Below, in pieces: positions 1 through 8,616 of a stretch of DNA of 64,000 nucleotides. The stretch comes from Eubacterium oxidoreducens (lineage in GTDB: Bacteria; Bacillota; Clostridia; Lachnospirales; Lachnospiraceae). Where the stretch lies: positions 1 to 64,000 of the forward strand of contig NZ_FMXR01000005.1 of assembly GCF_900104415.1 (NCBI RefSeq), read 5' to 3'. A model generated the notes under the pieces. It was not told the DNA's origin. It searched no databases and saw nothing but the letters and a program-made list of their open reading frames with translations. The position numbers and the translations under genes were made by a program. Position 1 is the stretch's first letter. Each line of letters starts with the position of its first letter.

Positions 1-2
1 AG

Positions 3-293
3 TGTGCTCATGCAGCCGTAAAATCTGACAAATCTCCTTACTACAAAAAGAAATATGAATCTCTTGTTAAACGCCGTGGCAAGAAAAGAGCCATTATCGC
101 TATTGCCCGTATGATTCTTACCGCCATCTACCAGATGCTGTCTACTGGTGAGCAGTGGAATCCGAGCGATCTTTACAAGATTGATATGCCTGAAGCTCTT
201 GTTGAAAAACAAAAGACAAAAGCTATCAAGCAAGCCAAGAAACTATTGCAACGAGAGGGGTTACTTCCTCCTGATGAACCATTAGCTTCTTGA
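3..293 (+). pseudogene. IS110-type transposase, 3' end only (cut by the window start)
   Basis: An open frame runs in from the window edge and ends at TGA 291-293. Its roughly 96 residues (YYKKKYESLVKRRGKKRAII, then AIARMILTAIYQML) match the C-terminal end of IS110/IS1111/IS902-type DEDD transposases, where a KRRGKK-A-I-A motif is followed by a helix and a charged tail. These enzymes move their element through a bridge RNA encoded in a non-coding end of the element. The 5' part lies outside the window, so I cannot tell an intact element from a relic. The AT-rich non-coding DNA after the stop is probably the right end of the element. Family is fairly sure; subgroup is not. Confidence 0.7.
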
Positions 294-507
294 TCTATTT
301 TCCTAACGCTATAACACTTCAAAAAGTTGCCTGCCTTAGACAGCTTATTTAAGTGCGTCCATTTATGGTTTTCCTCTACTTTCTTTCACACTAAGCCTCC
401 TTTACTACTTTATTCTTAATTTTATCATAAAGCGATCTGTGTATTAAGTAAAATGAATGTTACTTCCTATAAGATTAAGTAAAAGTGAACAATAAGGCGC
501 TTACGTC
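294..507. other. Gap after the IS110 gene; probable element end
   Basis: No gene is visible here. The sequence is AT-rich and pyrimidine-rich. An 11-base direct repeat, attaagtaaaa, occurs at 443-453 and 474-484. It could mark an end of the IS element or a regulator site. I looked for a cobalamin riboswitch before the corrinoid genes and saw no B12-box-like core. Confidence 0.3.
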
Positions 508-536
508 TTGACAGATTGTGTAAAAAAGTACAACAT
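508..536 (+). promoter_or_regulatory. Candidate promoter of the corrinoid locus
   Basis: TTGACA at 508-513, a 17-base spacer, then CAACAT at 531-536. The -35 box is perfect and the -10 box is weak, as for a promoter that needs an activator. It lies 75 bases before the first gene. Confidence 0.4.
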
Positions 537-611
537 AGCTACATAAATAATGTTAGAATGAGATAGGCGCTTTGCGTTTTAGATGTATAAAAAAGGCATG
601 AGGAATCACGT

Positions 612-2078
612 ATGTTGAAGTATGATAAAAGACATTCTGTTATATATAGAAGTTTTGCCATAATCGTATTAGGTATGATTATGTTATTTGGCATGTCTAC
701 GAATGGGGTGAGCGCATCCGTAGCACAGTCACAGGTGACTTCCTCTATAAATAAATGCAGATCGTATGTGTTAAATAATTATTTCGATCCGGATTACGGA
801 CAGGAATTTATCGTATTGGCACAGGCACGAAGCGGGATGAGTACCTCGGAGTCTTTTTTTTCCGTTTATTATAATAATGTAGCTAATTATCTGGCTTATA
901 AAGAAGGTGTCCTATCAAGTGGAACAAGTCGAACAGAGTATTCTAGAACTATTTTGGCACTCACAAGTATCGGAGTTGATGCAACGGATGTGGCCGGTTA
1001 TAATCTGTTCGATCATCTAAGCAGCGTATCAGAGATTACGAAGCAGGGAATGAATGGTGCAGTGTGGGCATTGCTGGCGATTCATTGTCATCCAGATTAC
1101 CAAACAAGTGAGAGGTGTGCGCTTGCAGATGAACTTGTAACCTATCTTCTGGGAAAAGAAATCAGTGGCGGAGGCTGGGCTTATTCCGGAACGATACCGG
1201 ATGGTGATATGACGGCGATGACCGTGCAGGCGCTTTCGCCTTATTATGAAAGAGAAGGTTATGAAGAGGTAACAGAGGCAATTGACAGAGCTATTACCTG
1301 TTTATCTAATGCACAGTTGTCGGATGGTGGATATAAAAGCTGTGGCTATGAAAATGCAGAAACTGCAGCGCAGGTGCTTACGGCGCTTAGTGCAATTGGG
1401 ATTGATGCAGATACCGATAGTCGTTTTATAAAAAATGATTATAATGTTGTAGAGAATTTACTTTCCTTTCAGCTAAGTGACGGCGGATTTATGCATGTAA
1501 AGAGCAATCATTCGGCCAATGGATTAGCCACAACGCAGGCGTATTATGCACTTGTTTCTTATCTTAGAAGTGAGAATGCTCAGACTTTTTTGTATGATAT
1601 GTCGGATCTTACATTGACAGCAGGATTACCAGGCGATGGCAAGACGCATACAGGTAGTGATAAGGAGACTTCAGCGAAGGAAAATACGGATGACAGTTCG
1701 TCCGATAACAAGAAGTCTAAGACTCAAAAGGCTTCCACAACAGAGGAAACAACTGCGGCGCAGTCATCTTCTAATTCAGATACGGATGGTACTAATGATA
1801 GGAAATCTTCAAGTGCCAATTCCGTAAGCACTGCAAACAAGGCAGAGGATTCAGAAAAAAATGAGAAAGAACACTCTGAAGATGGATGGGACTTTGCACC
1901 GGAGGAATATGTTTCGGATGAGGGAGAAGTTGTGGCGACGGCGGATAGTGACAAGATGGATGCAGTCTTACAGTCAAATAAATCAAGCCGGACACCATGG
2001 GTGGTTGGTGCCGGTATTGTAGCTGCCTTGGTCGTGGCATATACTCTTTCATCGATTATGAAGGGGAAGAAAAGATAA
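612..2078 (+). CDS. Membrane-anchored alpha/alpha-toroid (prenyltransferase-repeat) surface protein, intrinsic-factor-like N domain
   Basis: 488 residues. An N-terminal signal or anchor helix spans about residues 13-35. An extracytoplasmic helical domain follows with squalene-cyclase/prenyltransferase-type repeats at about 184 (GGGWAYSG), 235 (LSDGGYKSCGYENAET) and 288 (LSDGGFMHV). A Ser/Thr/Asp/Lys-rich linker covers about 343-426, and a C-terminal membrane helix with a KGKKR tail lies at 460-488. This is the alpha6/alpha6 toroid fold also used by intrinsic factor and transcobalamin. I see no enzyme acid motif. The next gene starts directly after the stop and carries the matching DUF4430 domain, and ECF transport and cbiZ genes follow. 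A role in holding corrinoids at the cell surface is therefore inferred; the fold call is firmer than the ligand. Confidence 0.7.
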   Translation: MLKYDKRHSVIYRSFAIIVLGMIMLFGMSTNGVSASVAQSQVTSSINKCRSYVLNNYFDPDYGQEFIVLAQARSGMSTSESFFSVYYNNVANYLAYKEGVLSSGTSRTEYSRTILALTSIGVDATDVAGYNLFDHLSSVSEITKQGMNGAVWALLAIHCHPDYQTSERCALADELVTYLLGKEISGGGWAYSGTIPDGDMTAMTVQALSPYYEREGYEEVTEAIDRAITCLSNAQLSDGGYKSCGYENAETAAQVLTALSAIGIDADTDSRFIKNDYNVVENLLSFQLSDGGFMHVKSNHSANGLATTQAYYALVSYLRSENAQTFLYDMSDLTLTAGLPGDGKTHTGSDKETSAKENTDDSSSDNKKSKTQKASTTEETTAAQSSSNSDTDGTNDRKSSSANSVSTANKAEDSEKNEKEHSEDGWDFAPEEYVSDEGEVVATADSDKMDAVLQSNKSSRTPWVVGAGIVAALVVAYTLSSIMKGKKR

Positions 2079-3227
2079 ATGATAGTAGCGAATCTACCTA
2101 AGAACATAAAAAAATATATCGCAATGCTTTTGGCAATTCTTGTTGCAATGATGGCGCTTGTGGGTTGCGCTGAAACGACAGAAAGCAGCAGTGATGATAC
2201 GGAACTGTTAGAAACGTATACACAGATTCCACAAGATGGTATAATCACACAAGAGCAGATTGCCTCGATTGCAGGGCAGGAGGGAACCTGGTATTTTACC
2301 GGAAGCATAGAAGATGGAATCGAATATTCTTGGGCATATGATGGCTCAATGATTCAAAATCCGGTAGAGCAGAATTTGAAATTGGCGCTTACCGAGGATG
2401 GAACGGATGAAATCAAAAAGGCAGCTGAGGATGCACCGTATTGCCTGGCGGTGACAATTGCAGATATGTATTTGGCTGCAGCGCCGACACTTACGATTGT
2501 ACTTCCGACGGTGTGGGAAGCACAGCGTGTGGTGTACTGCATCTATGAGGACGAGCAGTTGTATGAGCTTTCGGATGCTGCAATTGAGGTGGATGAGGAA
2601 GCAAAGACAACCACAATTACACTTACGATAAATAAAGCCGGCGGAACCTTTTATGTGCTTGGTGGTGGCAGCATCGCTGAAGCTAAGGAGAACGAAAGTG
2701 ATCGTGATACAGATGCAAGTTCCAATCAGGATGACGCATCCGATAACGACAAGGATAGTGGGACAAAACAGAGCAGTTCAAGTGCATCATCAGACGAGAC
2801 GGATAAGTCCCAATCAAACACAGCATCTGAGGATGAAGAAAATACTTGCACAATTACTATTCGATGCGATACTATTCTAGATAATATGGATAAATTGGAT
2901 TCTTCGAAGAAAGAATTTGTTCCTTCTAGCGGTGTAATCTTGAAAAAGACGACGGTCACATATGATGAGGGAGATACGGTATTTGATATCTTAAAAGCCG
3001 TATGTCAAAAGAAGGGCATTCACATGTCTTCTCAATATACGCCGGGATATGGTAGTTATTATGTGGAGGGCATTAACCAGTTGTATGAATTTGATTGCGG
3101 AGAAAACTCAGGATGGATTTATTCGGTAAATGGATGGACTCCGAACTACGGAGCGTCAGAGTATACCGTTGAAAATGGTGATGTGATCAGCTGGGAATAT
3201 ACCTGCAATCTTGGTTCAGATTTATAA
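2079..3227 (+). CDS. DUF4430 (transcobalamin-like C domain) lipoprotein
   Basis: 382 residues. The N-terminal helix ends in a lipobox (LVGC, Cys about residue 30), so the mature protein is lipid-anchored on the outer face of the membrane. A beta-rich region of unknown type (about 60-190) is followed by a Ser/Asp-rich linker (about 205-255) and a C-terminal DUF4430 domain (about 290-380). The marks of that domain are TVFDILKAVCQKKGI, a GYGSYYV strand, the SGWIYSVNGW motif and a final GDVISWEY strand. In transcobalamin and intrinsic factor this fold caps the corrinoid. The start follows the upstream stop without a gap, so the two are probably translated together. Corrinoid binding is inferred from fold and neighbours. 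Confidence 0.75.
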   Translation: MIVANLPKNIKKYIAMLLAILVAMMALVGCAETTESSSDDTELLETYTQIPQDGIITQEQIASIAGQEGTWYFTGSIEDGIEYSWAYDGSMIQNPVEQNLKLALTEDGTDEIKKAAEDAPYCLAVTIADMYLAAAPTLTIVLPTVWEAQRVVYCIYEDEQLYELSDAAIEVDEEAKTTTITLTINKAGGTFYVLGGGSIAEAKENESDRDTDASSNQDDASDNDKDSGTKQSSSSASSDETDKSQSNTASEDEENTCTITIRCDTILDNMDKLDSSKKEFVPSSGVILKKTTVTYDEGDTVFDILKAVCQKKGIHMSSQYTPGYGSYYVEGINQLYEFDCGENSGWIYSVNGWTPNYGASEYTVENGDVISWEYTCNLGSDL

Positions 3228-3257
3228 ATATTCACTAGTATGAGGAGGAGAATAACA

Positions 3258-4292
3258 ATGAGGAAAAACAAGTTGACAAAGTTAATGGCCGGAGTTCTTT
3301 CGGCGGCAGTTGTATTATCAGGTTCTGCACTGATGGGAACTGCGACAGCAGCAAATGCTGCGGAGGTTAAGTCGTTGGATGTAACGTTCTCGGTATACGA
3401 TGCCGGGTATGTTATGACGCCTACTACATTAACGGTTTCTGCGGACTTAGATGATAATTATGTAGCGCAGGTTGGTTGTAGTGATGATACCGACACTCCG
3501 ACGGTATTAGATGCAGTTATAGCAGCGCATATAAAGCTTTATGGAGAGAAGTTTTATGAGACGCATCCGTTTACGGCACCGGGGGGATGGACTACTGCTG
3601 CGTTTGGAAAGACATCTTCACTTGGTTATTATGTAAATAGCACATCTGTAGATATGATGAATAACGTTGAACTTTCGGCAAATGATAAGGTGGAATTTTT
3701 CTTTTATCAAGACACAAATCTCTGGTCTGATGTATATATGACATTTGATAAAAGTACAGTAAGCACAACGGTAGGTTCATCAACAACACTAAATCTGAAG
3801 GCTGTTAGTGGTTATGACAGCAATTACAATCTTGTTTTTGCAAATGCTTCTAATGTAGCAGTAACAAGTAACGGAACAAAAGTTGGGACAACAGATTCAT
3901 CAGGTAATATCAAGTTGACCTTTTCAAAAGCAGGTACTTATGTAATCTCATTGGCATCAACTACGACGTATAATGGTTCGCCAATCATTGCTCCATACTG
4001 CAAAGTTACGGTAACAAAGAACGCACAGACAATTACCAAGAAGTCTCCAACAAAAGTTAAGAAGTATAAATACTCTAAGACAAAGAAGCGCACATTTAAA
4101 ATCAAGGTAAAGAATGCGAAGACAACACTTGTATATAAGTCAAGCAGCAAAAATATTACAGTAAACAAGAATGGTAAAGTAACCATTAAGAAGGGAACCA
4201 AGAAGGGAACTTACAAGATTAAGGTTTACGCGAAAGCAACAACCAAGTATAAAAAGTCTAATGTGTTAACATTTAAGATTAAAATCAAATAA
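3258..4292 (+). CDS. Secreted surface protein with DUF4430-like domain and lysine-rich C-terminal repeats
   Basis: 344 residues from ATG 3258. An in-frame ATG at 3240 overlaps the ribosome site AGGAGG (3243-3248), so 3258 is the better start. A signal peptide ends near ANAAE. The first domain (about 35-165) has the DUF4430 pattern in looser form: TVLDAVIAAHIKLYG, SLGYYVNS, then NDKVEFFFYQD. An Ig-like segment follows (about 170-255). The last 90 residues are very rich in Lys, Tyr and Thr with repeated TIKKGTKKGTYKIKVYAK-type strands, typical of clostridial surface proteins that cling to the wall. It sits between the corrinoid lipoprotein and EcfT, so a second capture or relay protein is a fair inference. 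Confidence 0.6.
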   Translation: MRKNKLTKLMAGVLSAAVVLSGSALMGTATAANAAEVKSLDVTFSVYDAGYVMTPTTLTVSADLDDNYVAQVGCSDDTDTPTVLDAVIAAHIKLYGEKFYETHPFTAPGGWTTAAFGKTSSLGYYVNSTSVDMMNNVELSANDKVEFFFYQDTNLWSDVYMTFDKSTVSTTVGSSTTLNLKAVSGYDSNYNLVFANASNVAVTSNGTKVGTTDSSGNIKLTFSKAGTYVISLASTTTYNGSPIIAPYCKVTVTKNAQTITKKSPTKVKKYKYSKTKKRTFKIKVKNAKTTLVYKSSSKNITVNKNGKVTIKKGTKKGTYKIKVYAKATTKYKKSNVLTFKIKIK

Positions 4293-4308
4293 GAATTAAG
4301 GAATACAT

Positions 4309-5322
4309 ATGATGGATACATTTTCACGATGTCATCCGATTATCAACCTTTATTATTTTATAGTAGTGCTGGGCTGCACCATGTTCGTGCAGCATCCGGT
4401 ACTACTTATTCTGTCTTTTGCGGGTGCAACTTCGTATGCAGTTTACCTAAAAGGAAGCAAAAGCGTAATTCGAAGGAATCTGATTTTTACGTTACCGCTG
4501 CTGATTATTGTGGCGTGCTTGAATCCATGTTTTAATCATTATGGAGTGACGCAGCTGATCTATATGGAAGAAAGCGGGAACTGGATTACGCTAGAAGCGT
4601 CCATATATGGAGTCGTACTAGGCGCGATATTATTTGTGGTAATCGAATGGTTTGGGTGTTTTAACAAAGTTATGACGACCGATAAGTTTGTATATTTATT
4701 TGGAAGAATGATACCGGCAATTTCGCTGTTGTTGTCGATGACGCTTCGCTTTGTGCCAAGATTATTGCGGCAACTAAAGCAAATTAGAAATGCACAAAAA
4801 TGCGTGGGGATGGATGTGACCAATGGCGGATTTATAAAAAGAGTTAGACACGGGTTCGGAATCTTATCGATTCTTATTACCTGGGCATTGGAAAATGCGA
4901 TTGACACAGCGGATTCGATGAGAAACAGAGGATATGGACTTCCGGGAAGAAGTGCATTTTCGCTATATCGTTTTGACCGAAGAGATGTAATTGTAACAGG
5001 AGTTTTTAGCGGACTGTTCCTGGTGATTTTATATGGACTCATGCATGGGGCGGCATTTGCACAGTACGACCCACGCATAATTTTGGCAGGATTTACGATT
5101 CAAGGATATGCAGCAGATGTGACATGTTCTGAGATTATGGCAAGAATTACCTTTGTCGCATTTGCAGTCTTTTGTTTTGTTCCACTTCTAATGAATCTGG
5201 TTGAGGATATTAGAAGGAAAGCAAGTATAGGTCAGATAGGAAAGAGAATGGATTTGACCTATCGTGCAATATATGAGGAAATGGATGAAGAATCAAACAG
5301 AAAAACGAATCTATCAAATTGA
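4309..5322 (+). CDS. ecfT: EcfT, transmembrane coupling subunit of an ECF transporter
   Basis: 337 residues, with several hydrophobic helices in the first 120 and again at about 225-300. The cytoplasmic coupling region contains RNRGYGLPGRSAF, matching the arginine-glycine motifs by which EcfT contacts the grooves of the two ATPases. EcfT links ATP hydrolysis to toppling of the substrate-binding S subunit in the membrane. The 3' end overlaps the start of the ATPase gene, as usual in ECF operons. Because the S subunit and cbiZ follow at once, this looks like a dedicated module for one vitamin rather than a shared housekeeping one. Confidence 0.9.
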   Translation: MMDTFSRCHPIINLYYFIVVLGCTMFVQHPVLLILSFAGATSYAVYLKGSKSVIRRNLIFTLPLLIIVACLNPCFNHYGVTQLIYMEESGNWITLEASIYGVVLGAILFVVIEWFGCFNKVMTTDKFVYLFGRMIPAISLLLSMTLRFVPRLLRQLKQIRNAQKCVGMDVTNGGFIKRVRHGFGILSILITWALENAIDTADSMRNRGYGLPGRSAFSLYRFDRRDVIVTGVFSGLFLVILYGLMHGAAFAQYDPRIILAGFTIQGYAADVTCSEIMARITFVAFAVFCFVPLLMNLVEDIRRKASIGQIGKRMDLTYRAIYEEMDEESNRKTNLSN

Positions 5323-6991
5323 AAATTTCAGCTTTTACTATCCGGAGTGTGAAACGCCCGCGATAGCAGAGCTTTCTATGAATATAAAAGAAGGTGCATT
5401 TCACGTGCTTTGTGGTCCGAGTGGTTGCGGTAAGAGCACATTGCTTCGGCAATTAAAGCCGACAATCAAGCCGCATGGAACCGCAAAAGGAATAATCCGG
5501 TATGATGGTGCACCGATTGGGGAACTTGGAGCTCGAAGAGAAAGTAGCGAGATTGGTTATGTATTGCAAAATCCGGACAACCAGATAGTGACGGATAAGG
5601 TCTGGCATGAATTGGCATTTGGACTGGAAAGTCTAGGTTATGATACACAAACGATTCGTCTTCGTGTGGCGGAGATGGCAAGTTATTTTGGGATTGAATC
5701 CTGGTTTCGAAAGGACGTATCGGAATTATCCGGCGGACAAAAGCAGCTGCTTAATCTAGCATCCATTATGGCGATGCATCCAAAGGTGCTGATTCTAGAT
5801 GAACCGACAGCGCAGCTTGATCCGATTGCAGCTAGTGATTTTTTGGAGACTGTTCGCAAGCTGAATCGGGATTTAGGAACGACCATAATAATCACGGAGC
5901 ACCGATTGCAGGATATTATTCCGTATGCAGACCGGGTGTTTGTGATGGAAGAAGGCAAAATACTCTGTCAGGGAAGTCCTCGCGATGTCGGAAGTAGCCT
6001 AAAAAAGCAGCACAGTGGAAGCTTTCTTGCCATGCCGATTCCGATGCAGATTTATAGTGAAGTGGACAATGTTTTGGAATGTCCGCTAACAGTGAATGAA
6101 GGCCGTGCATGGCTGGATGCACTTCTTGATGGATGCGAGAACGCCAAGATGGTTGTACAAGATGAGAAGGAAGATAAGAAGACCGATCCGATCATTGAAG
6201 TAAAGGATGTGTGGTTTCGCTATGAAAAGGATGGTCCGGATGTTGTTAAGAATCTTAATCTTACCGTTAATCGGGGGGAGTTTTATGCAATTCTTGGGGG
6301 GAACGGAACCGGTAAAAGTACCACGCTGTCTTTAATCAGTCATCTTAGAACGCCGTACCGCGGGAAGATCTTGATTGAAGGAAGAAATATTCGAAAGTAT
6401 TCAGAAATGGAACTATACAGGGGGCTGATGGGCGTTTTGCCGCAGTCGCCGCAGGCAATGTTCCTAAAAAAGACAGTGAAAGAAGACCTCTATGCCATGC
6501 TTGGCGGCCAACGCGAAAACGCAAAGGAATATGACCTTCCGATGGAGAAAAGTAAAGCGATAGAAGGCATTGCGTCCTTAACTAGATTGACACCGTTGTA
6601 TCATCGACATCCTTATGATCTAAGCGGTGGGGAACAGCAAAGACTAGCATTGGCAAAAGTGCTGCTTCTTCGCCCTAAGATATTGCTTTTAGATGAGCCG
6701 ACTAAGGGATTGGACGCAGAATATAAAAAGTTTTTGGGAGAACTCCTTGGTAAGCTGGTTTCGAAAGGGATTACTATTCTAATGGTGTCTCATGATATGG
6801 AATTTGTTGCAGAATATGCAGACCGTGTCGGTCTGTTTTTTGAGGGGAATCTTGTAACACAAAGAAAGACGGCGCAGTTTTTTGCCGGAAATAATTTCTA
6901 TACAACCGCGGCCAATAGAATGGCGCGTCATGTCTTTCCAGAGGCTGTTACCGGAAAGGATGTGATTGCATGCTTGAAGAAGAACAGTTAG
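5285..6991 (+). CDS. Fused double EcfA ATPase of the ECF transporter
   Basis: 568 residues from ATG 5285, which has GAGGAA at 5275-5280. A GTG at 5264 and an ATG at 5273 are alternatives. Two complete ABC ATPase halves are joined in one chain. The first has Walker A GPSGCGKST, signature LSGGQKQ and Walker B LILDEPTAQLD. The second has GGNGTGKST, LSGGEQQ and LLLDEPTKGLD. All key residues are present in both halves, so both sites should be active. Most ECF systems use two separate proteins (EcfA1 and EcfA2); fused forms such as YkoD are known. It overlaps ecfT upstream and the S-component gene downstream, which supports tight coupling. Confidence 0.88.
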   Translation: MKNQTEKRIYQIENFSFYYPECETPAIAELSMNIKEGAFHVLCGPSGCGKSTLLRQLKPTIKPHGTAKGIIRYDGAPIGELGARRESSEIGYVLQNPDNQIVTDKVWHELAFGLESLGYDTQTIRLRVAEMASYFGIESWFRKDVSELSGGQKQLLNLASIMAMHPKVLILDEPTAQLDPIAASDFLETVRKLNRDLGTTIIITEHRLQDIIPYADRVFVMEEGKILCQGSPRDVGSSLKKQHSGSFLAMPIPMQIYSEVDNVLECPLTVNEGRAWLDALLDGCENAKMVVQDEKEDKKTDPIIEVKDVWFRYEKDGPDVVKNLNLTVNRGEFYAILGGNGTGKSTTLSLISHLRTPYRGKILIEGRNIRKYSEMELYRGLMGVLPQSPQAMFLKKTVKEDLYAMLGGQRENAKEYDLPMEKSKAIEGIASLTRLTPLYHRHPYDLSGGEQQRLALAKVLLLRPKILLLDEPTKGLDAEYKKFLGELLGKLVSKGITILMVSHDMEFVAEYADRVGLFFEGNLVTQRKTAQFFAGNNFYTTAANRMARHVFPEAVTGKDVIACLKKNS

Positions 6992-7824
6992 ACAGGTTTG
7001 TGGATGAATTTTGGGGGGATATTTCTCAAAAAAAAGTGGTAGCAAGTGAGCAGGTGCCTCTTACTAAGACGAAAGCTGCCTGGGAGAAGGAAGCACTAAG
7101 ATTGATTATACAGCCAAGACACGATCACAAAGTAGGAGGGAGAACCTGGATGGCATTTCTTTTGATGATAATCGTCTGTCCGATTCTCTTATACCTTTCT
7201 GTGAGAATCTTTCACGGGCACAATTACCTGCTTAGCAGTTTGATTATTGTGTTTTTTGCTATGGTACCATTTTTCTTAATGTTTGAAGGCAGAAAGCCGC
7301 ATCCGAGAGAGCTTATTGTAATTGCAGTACTTGCAGCAATCGGCGTTGCCGGTCGAGGCGCATTTTTTATGGTGCCAAACATTAAGTGTGTAACTGCGAT
7401 TGTGATTATTGCCGGGGTATCGCTGGGCGGAGAGGCCGGATTTTTAGTGGGCGTTCTTACCATGTTTGTGTCTAATATGTTTATGGGACAAGGACCTTGG
7501 ACACCATGGCAGATGTTCACTTATGGAATCATTGGATTTTTGGCCGGTATCCTATTTAAAAAAGGTTTATTAAAAGCGAAACGATTAAGCTTATGCGTCT
7601 TTGGCTTTATGTGTTCTATCTTTATCTTTGGTGGCATTATGAATCCGGCTGCAATCTTGATGACATATGGACGCATTACGAAGGAAAGTCTGATTGCGTT
7701 TTATATATCGGGACTTCCGGTTGATTTGGTGCATGGTGTGAGCACGATTATATTTATGTTGTTATTTGCGCGCCCGCTTCTTGAAAAACTAGAGCGCGTG
7801 AAAACAAAATACGGATTATTATAG
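6970..7824 (+). CDS. ECF transporter S component, probably for cobalamin or another corrinoid
   Basis: 284 residues. About 55 cytoplasmic residues precede roughly six membrane helices. Conserved-looking stretches are GRGAFFMVPNIKCVTAIVII and MGQGPWTPWQM, which resemble the cobalamin-type (CbrT-like) S subunits of Firmicutes. The S subunit binds the vitamin in the membrane and delivers it by toppling against EcfT. The gene overlaps the fused ATPase gene by 22 bases and is followed after 12 bases by cbiZ. That it is an S component is nearly sure. The corrinoid substrate rests on context and recalled family resemblance; a search against CbrT and other S families would settle it. Confidence 0.75.
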   Translation: MLEEEQLDRFVDEFWGDISQKKVVASEQVPLTKTKAAWEKEALRLIIQPRHDHKVGGRTWMAFLLMIIVCPILLYLSVRIFHGHNYLLSSLIIVFFAMVPFFLMFEGRKPHPRELIVIAVLAAIGVAGRGAFFMVPNIKCVTAIVIIAGVSLGGEAGFLVGVLTMFVSNMFMGQGPWTPWQMFTYGIIGFLAGILFKKGLLKAKRLSLCVFGFMCSIFIFGGIMNPAAILMTYGRITKESLIAFYISGLPVDLVHGVSTIIFMLLFARPLLEKLERVKTKYGLL

Positions 7825-7836
7825 AAAGAGCCTGGT

Positions 7837-8613
7837 ATGAATGATACAATTTATTTGGATAATAAAGATTCTATAACAAGAACGATGCAGGATATCACGA
7901 TGACATTTGCCGGAAAGCGCAAGGTGATTAGCACTTCGGCTTTAAACGGTGGTATCAGGACAGATCTTAAGGCAGCGTTTAACCACTGTGATAAAGACCC
8001 AAAGAGCGGTCAGTGTGATATGCATGGAGCTACCTACCGGGAACATCTGGCTTATGCGGCAAAGCAATTAGGCTATGATGCGGCAACAGTGACAGGGCTT
8101 TCCACGGCAGCAATGATGAAATATGCGGATGTTCGAAAGGCGTCATTTGGAGGTTATACCGTTACCGTTGTAGTGACAGGCGGAGTCTATTCTAATGGAA
8201 GACGTGCAGGTGAGACGGCTACCATGTGGGAACAGGATGAGGTCTATCATGTGCTGGAAGGAGAAGGAAGAACATCCGGAACAGTAAACCTAATGGTGCA
8301 TATCAATGCGCATTTAAGCGACGGAGCATTAGCTACGGTTATGATGGTGGCAACGGAAGCGAAGACGGCGACCATTCGGGATCTGCAGATTAAGAGTTGT
8401 TATTCGAAGGAGTTATCAAGTGGTTCGGGAACGGATGGAATCATTGTGGTTTCGGATGAAGAGTCTGAGATTTATTTGACGGCAGCCGGAACAGATACCA
8501 AGCTTGGGGAATGTGTTGCGCGAGCAGTTACACAGGCTCTTAGAGAACAGCTTGTGATGCAAGAGCAATATATCCGCGGAGAACTTAAGATCAAAGAAGT
8601 GCGTTGGGGATAA
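7837..8613 (+). CDS. cbiZ: CbiZ, adenosylcobinamide amidohydrolase
   Basis: 258 residues with the CbiZ core: STSALNGGIRTDLKAAFNH near the N terminus, later ATVTGLSTAAMM and TVVVTGGVYSNGRRAGE. CbiZ cuts the aminopropanol side chain of adenosylcobinamide to give adenosylcobyric acid. Cells can then rebuild a cobamide with their own lower ligand. The enzyme acts in the cytoplasm on imported corrinoids and is often encoded beside corrinoid transporters, as here. This is the strongest clue that the whole upstream cluster handles corrinoids. No other cobamide assembly gene (cobD, cobU, cobS, cobC) lies in the window. Confidence 0.9.
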   Translation: MNDTIYLDNKDSITRTMQDITMTFAGKRKVISTSALNGGIRTDLKAAFNHCDKDPKSGQCDMHGATYREHLAYAAKQLGYDAATVTGLSTAAMMKYADVRKASFGGYTVTVVVTGGVYSNGRRAGETATMWEQDEVYHVLEGEGRTSGTVNLMVHINAHLSDGALATVMMVATEAKTATIRDLQIKSCYSKELSSGSGTDGIIVVSDEESEIYLTAAGTDTKLGECVARAVTQALREQLVMQEQYIRGELKIKEVRWG

Positions 8614-8616
8614 GGA

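Noticed and set aside
294-611. Cobalamin riboswitch before the corrinoid locus
   Set aside because: No B12-box-like core or typical paired regions were seen by eye in this gap. A covariance search could still find a divergent one.
1724-2308. 194-residue minus-strand frame
   Set aside because: It mirrors the Ser-rich linker of the 612-2078 gene and the start of the next gene; serine-rich shadow.
4560-5078. 172-residue minus-strand frame
   Set aside because: It lies wholly inside ecfT on the opposite strand with no promoter or ribosome site.
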